A stretch of 64,000 nt of DNA from Endomychus coccineus. Taxonomy: Eukaryota > Arthropoda > Insecta > Coleoptera > Endomychidae. A program made the position numbers and the translations under genes. The notes under the pieces were generated by a model. The model saw only the letters and a list, made by a program, of their open reading frames with translations, did not search any database and had not been told where the DNA came from. Positions within the stretch are counted from its first letter, which is position 1. Each line of letters starts with the position of its first letter. Below, one piece after another: positions 32,915-41,935 of this stretch. The stretch lies in NCBI GenBank assembly GCA_958510875.1, contig OY294070.1, positions 118,958,703 through 119,022,702 of the forward strand. The letters run 5' to 3'.

Positions 32915-33178
32915 CTATGTTAAGTATCTACTCTCGAAGCAGATGTAACGATTTACGAGGTACTTTAAGTTAGTATAAATATGACTTAATGTCTGAATAT
33001 CAGTCCTACGATTTACAGAATTGGAGTCAATCTCCAGAATAGATCTTTTATAATAATTGGTTTCCTTAGTTAGAATATTTACATTTTTGTAATCAAAATG
33101 ATGGTTATAATCAAAGCAATGTTTAGCAAGGGCGGTGGAATTTTCTAAGTTTCTGGTTCGAGAGTAGATACTTAACAT
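32915..33178 (-). pseudogene. PLE GIY-YIG C-terminal fragment
   Basis: The minus strand gives NSTALAKHCFDYNHHFDYKN, then ILTKETNYYKRSILE and SVNRRTDIQTLSHIYTN. The AKH--D--H-F pattern and YKRSILE tail match the distal part of the GIY-YIG endonuclease of Penelope-like retroelements. It leads into the hammerhead at 32685-32644 on the same strand. Confidence 0.72.
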
Positions 33179-33410
33179 AATAGTTTCTATCTTCAGTCGT
33201 TGAGAGACTATACCAACATGCGCTTGTATATTATAAGAATATTACTGAATAGTGGATTCTTGTTATATTTTATACTTGAAATATTGACGGTACAATTTCA
33301 ATTATTCGTGGTTCTGTTCGTTTCGACGACGTGGGCTTTTTTGATTGAAATTGTTGCGATATGGACGCGTTGTGCTATAATTAGTTTTAAAAACCTTTTT
33401 GACATAATAA

Positions 33411-33452
33411 CTCTTCTAATGATGGTCGTGAGACCGAAACGTACGTAAAAAT
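33411..33452 (+). ncRNA. Hammerhead ribozyme motif, core mutated (PLE)
   Basis: The inverted partner of 32644-32685. It reads CTAATGA instead of CTGATGA; stem II GGTC-GTGA-GACC and GAAACGTACGTA are kept, but stem I is degraded to AAAAT. Loss of the core G predicts inactivity. Confidence 0.65.
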
Positions 33453-33943
33453 ATAAAACAGAGTGTTAATGTGACCTATTTCCCAAGAATTTTATATATA
33501 ATTCATACTGGGTCAAGAATCTTTATTATAGTTATTCCTAATATTAATATCATTTTTTTTAGAAAAATGAGGGAAATAAGTAATAAACTAAAATTTATGA
33601 TAAATTGAATAAGTGAATCCTTACAATGAAACTAGTTTTAATTAATTTATACTGGAAAGATTCTCATTATGCTTATTATTATTATTAATAATTAATGAAT
33701 ACCACAATTATAGAATTGAACATAAATCATAAGATACTATTTATTTTATGTTATGGACAAACAGTCAATATTGTGAAAAAAGCTAGATACGAAATCAGAT
33801 GAAAAAGATTTTGAATAGGTACATTTCATTATAAAGCTTAAACGTTATTTCTTAGCCTTCTGATGTTCAGTTAAACTTGTGCCTAGCTAACTTATCAACA
33901 ATATACAAGTATTACATATATAACAATTTCAAAATATCATTGT

Positions 33944-34717
33944 TCATTTATACAAGTTGAGAAGAGAATCACCAGGCAGGAATGTCTTAATACCTCTATC
34001 AAATGCCTTATAATGATATTTACTTCCATTACCGTCATCTCTTTTTATATTTAGAACTCCACTAACTTCTGTACTACGACCAGTTTTCAATGGATTAACT
34101 TCGACTATAAGATCAGAGATATAACTTAAATAATTTGAAATAATAACATCATTTGGTAAAATGGTATTGTCTTCTTCATAATTTGAGATATGTGTATTAA
34201 TAACAATAGAAACATTCTCCTTGAAATTTACAAAATATGTTATCAATTTGATAACAAGCTCCAAACTTATTCCTAAATCTAGCAAATGGCTTATATCATC
34301 TAAAATAAGGTACACTTGACAGTCATTGGATGTAGTTAATTGTTCAATTTGAATTTTAATACTTCCAAACAAATTGAGGTACAGTTGTTCTTTTTCACTC
34401 AACTCTAGGAAATTGTCATTTACTATCATTTCCCCTAGAATATTTAATACATCCACGATTTTAGCATCATTACTGTCAAGTTTTTTGGATAAATCATAAC
34501 CTAATTTTTTACCAATGAGCTGGTAATGGTCAATAGAGTTATGCAATGTAACAAGACATAATTTTTCATTGTTGTTGAAGATTTTCTTCATTATATGTGT
34601 TAGAACAAAATTTGAGTCTGCTATCCCTTCCTCTTTAATTGCAATAATTCTGTCCTTCTCAGTCAATTTTAAAGCTGTTAGCACTGGATTCAAATCGACT
34701 CCAGTCACTGATATCAT
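33944..34717 (-). CDS. ELP6: Elongator complex protein 6
   Basis: The ATG at 34717 opens a 257-residue frame, close to the 266 of human ELP6; an upstream in-frame extension starts only with TTG and may be intron or UTR next to a TTGCAG acceptor-like site. The protein shows a degenerate RecA-like fold: LVTLHNSIDHYQLIGKKLGY matches the ALIQSF-HY-IVG-KLG block of ELP6, VYLILDDISHLLDLG is the Walker-B-like strand, and VNFKENVSIVINTH follows. There is no Walker A motif, as expected for ELP6. With ELP4 and ELP5 it forms the ATPase-like ring of Elongator, which works in tRNA wobble-uridine modification. It lies between PLE fragments; the single coding exon looks intact. Confidence 0.85.
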   Translation of the reverse strand: MISVTGVDLNPVLTALKLTEKDRIIAIKEEGIADSNFVLTHIMKKIFNNNEKLCLVTLHNSIDHYQLIGKKLGYDLSKKLDSNDAKIVDVLNILGEMIVNDNFLELSEKEQLYLNLFGSIKIQIEQLTTSNDCQVYLILDDISHLLDLGISLELVIKLITYFVNFKENVSIVINTHISNYEEDNTILPNDVIISNYLSYISDLIVEVNPLKTGRSTEVSGVLNIKRDDGNGSKYHYKAFDRGIKTFLPGDSLLNLYK

Positions 34718-35261
34718 TGTAATTTGTATTTGGTAGAGAATGTAACCAATCTGCAATTAATATGGTACACTTACAATTTTATTTTGCATTCTTGTAATAC
34801 AAGTCACTACAAATCATTTATAATATTTTAAATCTTCCTTCTGTTATCCTAGTTATAAAAGCTTATGGCATGATTGTTATTTCATACTATCATGGTTAGA
34901 AAAACGTCAATGTTAAGGCATAAAAACTTTATATAAACAAGTACAAATTCATTCAATTATAGATAAAATATCAATACAAATTGAGGTGATTTCAATGGAA
35001 GAACTCAATCACTCACCAATAATTCTTATTCAAAAAGGTTGGTGCAGCATCAGTTACAAAGTTATCTTTGAATCCAAAACAGTGGATACCCAAATAACTT
35101 TTTTTTTTGTGAGATTTCACTGTGAAGGATTCAACCAACGTCTGCCCTTCACCTTCAGCCCTTGCATTTAATCATTAAGCCTGGTGGGCTGACTTGTTCA
35201 CGTAATTGTTGTTATTCGTTTTTTTTAAGGTGTATGAACTACCGCGACAAGAGGTAATATC

Positions 35262-35282
35262 CATAGACATCATATCTCTATG
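35262..35282. repeat. 21-bp remnant with 8-bp duplication, likely P-type excision scar
   Basis: CATAGACATCATATCTCTATG is a near-palindrome with the CATAGA...CTATG ends of the local P-like families. Flanks are GTAATATC (35254-35261) and GTAGTATC (35283-35290), matching at seven of eight bases. It resembles the 34-bp scar at 24908-24941 but shorter. Confidence 0.6.
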
Positions 35283-35388
35283 GTAGTATCATGGAACACA
35301 GAACAGTAATAACTCAACGTCAACCATATACAGTTCGGAAAGTATTTATCTTGGGTATGGTGGTTTCATGAGAGCATAAAGAATAGAT

Positions 35389-35600
35389 ATGTTTCTTAAA
35401 ACTAATTGTGCACAAAGCGTCCTTATCGCAGCAATTTCAATTAAAAATGCCGAAACGAACAGAAACGGTCTTAAGAAATCCCGTTTTAGACATAATAAGT
35501 CTTCTGATGATGGTCGTGAGACCGAAATGTACGTAAAGACGAACATAATAAACATATGTGTTAATGTGAATTTATATATAATTCATACCTGGGTCAAGAA
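35389..35600 (+). repeat. PLE terminal fragment
   Basis: Sequence similar to the arms at 32600-33495, including AAAGCGTCCTTATCGCA and TTTCAATTAAAAATGCC, ending in an intact hammerhead. It is in the plus orientation, opposite to the copies near 2-5 kb. Confidence 0.65.
35499..35540 (+). ncRNA. Hammerhead ribozyme, best preserved copy (PLE)
   Basis: Order on the plus strand: GTCTT, CTGATGA, T, stem II GGTC-GTGA-GACC, GAAA, TGTACGT, A, AAGAC. Stem I (GTCTT with AAGAC) pairs at all five positions, stem II at all four, and both catalytic boxes are intact. Stem III is short and nearly palindromic. All elements of a minimal type I hammerhead are present; cleavage is expected after A at 35535. Confidence 0.82.
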
Positions 35601-35874
35601 TCGTTATTAATAGTACAAGTTAACTATATCTCGCTTATGCAAAGCGAGAAACAAATAAATTTGGTTACGAATTTTCAAAGGAGGCGCGATTACAACACTT
35701 GCCACGGGCGCCACTTCATCTAGTTACGCAACTGCCTATGGGGAGCTTTATTTTAGCGGTTCGTTTTGTTAATTTACTCCGTTTCAACCCTTCGGGCATA
35801 TGCGCAGTGTACTGACCGATCTAGTTTATCAACAATGTTGACCAAGATAATTTTTGATATCCCGGTATAACAAC

Positions 35875-35925
35875 TTTTTATAAACTGCCCCGGGCGCGAA
35901 ATATCCTTGCTTCGCCTCTGCCTCA
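35875..35925. mobile_element. End of a hAT-like MITE (CAGAGGCG family), partial
   Basis: CCCCGGGCGCGAAATATCC then GCTTCGCCTCTG resembles the right end of the complete MITE at 42908-43085. The matching left end was not found. Confidence 0.5.
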
Positions 35926-36399
35926 CTTTTTATATTTTTAGCTTATTTTTTGAAATATCAAGTACATTTAGTGGAGGAATAAAATGATTCATGACCATAT
36001 TTTCAATAAATCACTAGAGCCAGCAATAAATTGAGATATTATCATGTTCCTTGTTTGTTATTGATGACAAAACTGGCTCTATTCGTGTAATTTGTGTTGG
36101 TGGTTGCTGCTGCAACCAAACATCACTTTGATGGGACCGAAGCTGAGTTTGAACAGCTTGTCAGTTTGAAACCATCCAGACTCATCTTTAAACTCATCTT
36201 TTTTCTTGTGTTGACTATCTAATTTTTTAATAATTATAATCGATGCATAAGATTTAGCATTTTTGTTACGAGAAAAACGTCGAATATTTAAATGAAACAT
36301 AGCTCAGCCGATTGACAATATTGCTGGTTGCCTAAAACTCATATGCAGACGACCGACCTTCAACATCTAACGGTAACTGACCAATGAGCCAATGACCAT

Positions 36400-36800
36400 T
36401 CCCTCAGACACAGACGAGGACATGATAGTCGCAAGGTGACTAGATGTTATTGTTATTATATGCATCTAGGAATGTCAATTCACAGATGTTCACAGCAATT
36501 AGGCATCAGAACAACCAGTCTGCACAATATTTAAGACAAGTATGTTGGCCTAAAGGTTAACAAAGGTCAAATAACAAAAGAATTGAAGACGGCAGACCAC
36601 GGACAAGGTCGTACCTTTGTTGAGTGGGAAACGCAGGACGTGTAATTTCAATTGGCGACCAAGATCGTGCGATTTAACACCTTTAGTATTTTTTCTTTGG
36701 GGCTACGATAAAGAATAAAAGGTGTATGATGCTACTGCTCCAGCAACGATTCATGGACTCAAAGACAATATTACAGCTGTGAAAAATGTCAATGTTACGT
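36400..36800 (+). pseudogene. Mariner/Tc1-like transposase remnant
   Basis: The frame around 36660-36790 contains DLTPLVFFLWGYDK, then VYDATAPATIHGLKDNI. This matches the DLTPLDFFLWGY-K--VY block near the third catalytic Asp of insect mariner/IS630-type transposases, with a missing base or two and an in-frame stop. Upstream sequence (36400-36640) is too decayed to place. It is dead. Confidence 0.55.
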
Positions 36801-36991
36801 CAAAGGTTTTTTGACTTTTTATTATTTCAATTACAAATCAAAAAATCATTGACATAACATTGATATTTTTCACATCCCCTCACAAATGAATTATGGACAT
36901 AACACATTTCCATTCGATTTTCTCTTCGGCTCCAAAGCAGGTTCATTTTCCAAATCAAGTTCTTATAGGTACAAACGTTGTACAGGCTTCT

Positions 36992-37547
36992 TCACACTTT
37001 TCCTTCCAATTTAACTTCCACAACTCGAACTATTCCATCCTTTCCCGGTATTAGCTCCATAACTCGTCGAAGTGGCCAAAATACCCTTTTCTTGTTATCC
37101 ACTCCAACAATAACTAGCTCTCCTACTCTTAATGGGCGACTCGGCTTATCATGAACTCGATTGATCAGTTGGGACAAATATTCTGTTCGGAAACGTTGAT
37201 GGAGTTTTTCCTTCAATGTACTAAGGCAGTTCCAAGAGAATCTTATTTTATCTCCATCCATATAGCATCCTTCAGAAAATTTCAATACTCCTGGATTATT
37301 CATAAATAGTGAAGGAGTCAATGGTCCCAATTCATCTCCATTTTCGGAGACATACGTACGCGGTCTTCCATTTATTACTTCCCCTATGATCAAAAGGATC
37401 TTCAAGTTCCCTTTGACTCGATGTTGAGCTGCCTGTGGTTCTTTTCATGGGGTCTTTCATCATACGGATGAGACGTTCATAAAAACCACGCCACCACGGG
37501 GCTTCAGTCACATTGAACTTCCATTGAATAGGTTCCAAATGTTCCAC
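36992..37547 (-). pseudogene. BEL/Pao integrase end and C-terminal DUF5641-type domain
   Basis: Minus-strand frames show WNVTEAP-like context KFNVTEAPWWRGFYERLIRM, VINGRPRTYVSENGDELGPL, TPSLFMNN and then LINRVHDKPSRPLRVGELVI and WPLRRVMELIPGKDGIVRVV. A-WWGGFYERLV and RPLTY are integrase-end blocks, and the WPLGRV-E--PG-DG-VR-V block is the DUF5641 domain that ends BEL/Pao polyproteins. A frameshift separates the two frames. Confidence 0.82.
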
Positions 37548-37641
37548 TTTAATGATCTGAACAAATTGGCTGCTCCGTGGAAATTAGTTCTGATATCACT
37601 GAAGACAACTCTCGGACGACCATTAATCCTAATGAACTTCC

Positions 37642-38142
37642 TTAGAGCATCAATAAAGGAAGTTGTACATCTCGAACACGATCGACTGGCAGTGGAGGTG
37701 GACTACTCACAACATGTTTGTCCGCATACCTCTGACATCGAATACAGTTCGCTATTAAAGATTTGATAGTTTTCCTCGACTTAAGGATCCAATACTTTTT
37801 ACGTAATTTGGTCATCATGAATCCCACTCCAGCATGACAATATAGCTTATGTTTATCCAAAATCAACTGTTTCACCAAATCATATTTATGTGGAAATACA
37901 GCTGGACATTTGAAATAGTGATGGTCATCTCGATATAAGATTTTAGTCTTAATTCGAATACTTCCTTTTTCATCCTCAAATGTATCCAATCCTTTTAGAC
38001 CTCCCTTATCTTCAGAAGCTTCCTTCTGAATGTTAATTAAACTTTGCTCGGCGAATTCGATCTCTTCAAAACTGAGTGGTCCACTTCGATGATTCGAATT
38101 CTTCAAATTGTATATACCTTTATATATCAGTTTCAGTTCCAA
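37642..38142 (-). pseudogene. BEL/Pao integrase zinc-binding region
   Basis: The minus-strand frame contains LILDKHKLYCHAGVGFMMTK, LRKKYWILKSRKTIKSLIAN and CIRCQRYADK. This is the H-x-x-x-x-H-x(n)-C-x-x-C zinc-binding module (HKLYCHAG ... CIRC) at the start of retroviral-type integrase as found in BEL/Pao elements. The catalytic core beyond 37700 is frameshifted. Confidence 0.82.
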
Positions 38143-38149
38143 TCTTCAT

Positions 38150-38505
38150 CATTATCCTGGAGGACTATATAGTACTTCTGGTGGTGTATGAAAACTTCTT
38201 CTCCACCAAAAAGTCAGTGTGTTACAGTATAGTCTTCCAGAATAATAATGGTGCGGTTATTCATGCTCAATTGCATTTCGGGAGAAAGTGAAGATCTGCA
38301 ATCCGATTCCACGAGTTCCTCAATTATCAAATCAATTGATGGCTGAATTAAATAAGAAAGGAATTCAGCTTGCAGATGTGGGGGTTGAGTGCCCGCCTGT
38401 TGAAGTGTTTATAGGAGCTGACATATATGGTAGACTACCCACTGGGAAACAGTATCAACTTCCGTGTGGACTGACAGGACAAAAAAACAAAGTTAGGATG
38501 GACTA
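38150..38505 (+). pseudogene. BEL/Pao protease segment, inverted relative to the element
   Basis: On the plus strand the frame reads GRKVKICNPIPRVPQLSNQL, DVGVECPPVEVFIGADIYGR and YQLPCGLTGQK. VEVFIGADIYG-L is the second half of the BEL/Pao aspartic-protease region (DUF1758 type). Gag and integrase on both sides run on the minus strand, so this segment is flipped. The first Asp motif of the protease is not visible. Confidence 0.72.
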
Positions 38506-38509
38506 TATC

Positions 38510-39324
38510 CGGTGTTACGAATTAATTTGGAGAAGAGAGAACAGTTTGAAGAAGAGAAGAAAGCAGAATCGGAAGCGTGGTCTGAAGAAATATGCGCTGA
38601 ATCAATCATTTGTGCCTCCTGTCCTAAAAATTCCATCAACAAATCGATTTCTGGGTGGCTCATTCTTTGCACCATCATGCTTGGTAAAGGGTCCCTGTGC
38701 CACAATAATTGCATCTTTTTTGGAAGACTTGACTCAACTAATGGATATAGCTATGTCGCTGGATCAGCATTCTCCAATTTCAAATTCTTTAGAGCTCTCA
38801 AATAAGACTGCAACTTCAGGTGTAGCTTATTGGAGGGAATCTTGTTGGTTGAGTTGGAATTAACGATTACTAAATCCAAAATCTGCCTTATGTAGACTTG
38901 GAGTAATAGGTCATTATTTCCATAACGATTCCTCAAAGTCTCAACTGCTACTTTGTAATTCTCTGCATTCGATGGGTAATTTGATACTATATCATACGCA
39001 TCAGTTCCATCCTTGAGGTAAAGAAGCAGGTAGTCAAACTTATCACTTTCGTATAACTAAGCCCAATACCCAAGCCAATCCTTAAGTTCTACACAGGATT
39101 TCTTCATCTCTAGCTTTAGTAGTCGATATCTTCTTATACCATGTCCAGTATCTGATCCAACACCAATAACTATGTGCCGGTGGAGGAATTGAGGGTTCCT
39201 GTGACTCCAAAGCATTTAAAACTGTATCCGTCTTCATTCGGATTTCATCAATTTTCAACTGTAAATTTTGAATCTGTTCATATTCTTCATCTTGCTGTGC
39301 CTCTGGAGTGTTATCGTGGGCCAT
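38510..39324 (-). pseudogene. BEL/Pao gag fragment
   Basis: Minus-strand frames include AHDNTPEAQQDEEYEQIQNL, then NKIPSNKLHLKLQSYLRALK, MQLLWHRDPLPSM and IDLLMEFLGQEAQMIDSAH. The leucine-rich helix and the ---LLEFLE-E---IE block fit the DUF1759-type gag of BEL/Pao elements. Frames are broken at several places. Confidence 0.6.
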
Positions 39325-39521
39325 TTGTTCCTAAAGTTTATTATCTAGCTCATTAACTTAATTCTGGGTCTACATCAACACCCCATGATCAAGAACATCC
39401 TATCTTTATCTACAGGTATTCTACTGCCACAGACCTTTCAGCTCAGCTACATACTTTTGGCACCATTTCGAATAGGCCTACGTTCTCGTTTCCACACATC
39501 CATCATGAGCATCAAATTATA

Positions 39522-39545
39522 AATCACGTCGGGGTCACCCGGCAT
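39522..39545 (-). promoter_or_regulatory. Candidate BEL/Pao primer-binding site
   Basis: The minus strand reads GGGTGACCCCGACGTGATT just upstream of gag. TGGTGACCCCGACGTGA-type sequence, complementary to a tRNA 3' end, is typical just inside the 5' LTR of BEL/Pao elements; here the leading TGG has become CGG. Confidence 0.45.
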
Positions 39546-41928
39546 ACATCACCACATCATCAGCTGTTATTCGCGCGATATTGAGCAGCAATTGTACAAA
39601 AATGTGAGAAAATTTTCCTGAACGGGATGACCATTTGCAAGGACAGTCGATGTTGTCATTTGGCCGATATCGTGTTTCATCAGTAACCGCTTACTCTTTA
39701 GTTATAATTTGAATGACATATGAATTTTTGCAAAAAAAATGATTTAAAAGGAGAGGTCTATTTGAACATTCTATAGGTACATGGAGAATTATGTGTACCT
39801 ACAAAAATAATTCAATGAGTGTTGGAAAGAGGGATATTGCAAAATTCGCCAGACGAAAGTTATTAATAAATCAATAACGGTGTCACATATAGGAGAGGTC
39901 ACGGGTAACGTAACTTTCAAATGTTTCCCTAAATCCCATATATCAGCACTATCTCGAATGCGGTTTGTTATTACGCAACCTTGAATGGAATGGAATCATT
40001 AAATTCTATTAAATTAACATTTCAAGTGTTTGAATACGTTTCACTCGAATTTCAGTTCATAATTTGGCGGAATGTTTTTAGTTTGAAGTGAACTGAATAG
40101 GTTGGAGATTCTGGAGTTCTGACTTTTTAATAAGAGTGTTCTTTGGAAATTATCATCTTTAAGAATAGTGAGTTTTAGTAATAATTCAATCACGCCAGAT
40201 ACTTGTGAGTATTTGTAGTATTTATTTAACCTCAATGTGTATCATCTATCATTACCGATTCTTGTCTCCTATAATATTTTAATATTGCAACTTAATCGTA
40301 ATGTCGGCAACAGAATTAACATGAGTATGTAATGTTGGTTGCCTGTATCTAGTAGTCCGCGGTTATCTAAAAACATGGAAAAACGTAATGTCCTTTCAAT
40401 GTATAGGTTTGCTTAAAATGATAACCGTCATTCATTCGAAAATGCATATCAGCTCGTTTTTCATTTTCTGTTTATACATAACCATTTCTTCGTTCAAGTG
40501 TATGCATTCATGTTTTTTAATTGAAAAAAGCGTGTATGTGCTGTTGAAAAACACTAGGGAATCAACATTGATTGTTGCCTTTTTGGTGAATGAAAAATTG
40601 AATCAAATTTCTGAAATAATTCACTTCTGGCTTTCCAAATTGGATAATATTAGAAGATGCTACCAATCCGAAAGAATAATGTATTTTTCTTGTTTTGTCC
40701 TTTATCTACTCTACTGCTCTCGCAATTTTAATGCAAATGCCCGGAAAAATTGATAAATTTCCACAAAGTTTCTTTGTATCGATCCCGAAATCGATGCAGG
40801 ATGTTGTGAGAGCTTTTAGGTCACCGAATTCTTATGTTGGAGAGACTTCAATGAGAATAATGTGAAAAAAATTTACAGCTGAGATTCTCACAATTTCTGT
40901 CAAATCAACAAGTTTCAGATGACAACAAACTGAACTAAAATTCAAAGCTTAATAAATTCAACTGCAACTGGTTTGTCGTTTCCAATAGGATGTTCTTCAA
41001 GCACATACCAAGTACTAATTACATAATGTATTGAACTCCCCATACACTTGGTCGAACAAATGTTAAATCAGTAAACTTTCCTTCTTCTATTTGACTCCAC
41101 CTCTGGCCATCATCCTTATGCCTGAAAGAGGCATGGTAGTTGGAAGACCTACATACTGTTCGCGCTCCCTCTAGCATGACAAACTAATTCGTTAACTTAT
41201 TTCTAAATGAGTAAATTAGCAAAAAATATCTAAGACGGTGGCATAAAGAGATATTTATTAGAGAAAATATTAAGAACAGTTTCGCTCATCAAAAATTATC
41301 AGTGGTAGTTATTTTATCTTAAGGCCACACAATTTCCCAGACATTCCATTCAACTAACCACAATTTTAAGACATGTTTAAAGGTGAGTCAGAAGTAGATG
41401 TAAAAAATTGAACTCAAGATTCGCCAAAACAAATTTTCTATAAAAGTTTCACCATAGAGATGATTCCACGCCATGGGCTTTTCATATTTTGCTGGCTATA
41501 CAATGAGTAATAGCTATTAATAGTGACATTCATTACACCAAATTTCAAACAAATCCTTCCATCCTATCCCATCTATTTTTTCCTAACTGTTAACATCCTG
41601 TATTTTTGTAAGGAGGCATGTTCGAACAAAAAATTATTTGAATAAAAACATTGTTTTTGCAAGAAGAATCTTGAGTTAAATCTACTTCCGGTTCATGCTG
41701 TTTATAATTTATTATTGTTAAATGCTTAAACACCATGAAGTGCAACTCCTGGTTGAACTTTTAAATAATAGAGAATCTGAAGCTTCGAGTACTAACTAAT
41801 TCTCAGCAGTGAAATAATATTGTTTGTTTTTGACAATTCGTTACAACTTACAGGTATTGAATTTTGTTTCTGCAATCGTATTGCACATAGAAATAAGTGT
41901 CCTAAATTGTATTATTTATTTTTTCCAG
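39546..41928. other. Non-coding flank upstream of DIC
   Basis: The sequence is AT-rich with no supported gene; the frame at 40388-40753 has no known motif. A 5' LTR of the BEL element may occupy the first few hundred bases. The 5' UTR exon and promoter of DIC should lie here, because a splice acceptor (TTTTTTCCAG) ends at 41928, seven bases before the DIC start codon. Confidence 0.4.
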
Positions 41929-41935
41929 AGAAATA

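Larger units (their letters stand above)
32600..33495. repeat. Penelope-like element end as a large inverted repeat
   Basis: The block 32600-32935 returns as an inverted copy at 33155-33495, with arms of about 335 bp and a spacer of about 220 bp. Each arm carries a hammerhead motif and a similar 80-codon frame that is a by-product of the repeat. The spacer encodes the PLE tail at 32915-33178. Inverted and tandem partial copies are a known habit of Penelope-like elements. Confidence 0.8.
36980..39545 (-). mobile_element. BEL/Pao retrotransposon remnant with inverted protease segment
   Basis: On the minus strand: a primer-binding-like site (about 39545-39522), gag (39324-38510), then integrase (38142-37642) and a C-terminal domain (37547-36992). 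The protease segment between gag and integrase runs on the plus strand (38150-38505). Reverse transcriptase and RNase H are missing. LTRs were not identified. Confidence 0.8.

Noticed and set aside
32634..33448. Two similar hydrophobic 80-codon frames that look like a small membrane protein family
   Set aside because: They are the two arms of one inverted repeat and each runs antisense or in sense through the ribozyme region; the similarity is due to the repeat.
40388..40753. 121-codon frame upstream of DIC as a host gene
   Set aside because: Low-complexity hydrophobic sequence without a domain or supported splice sites.
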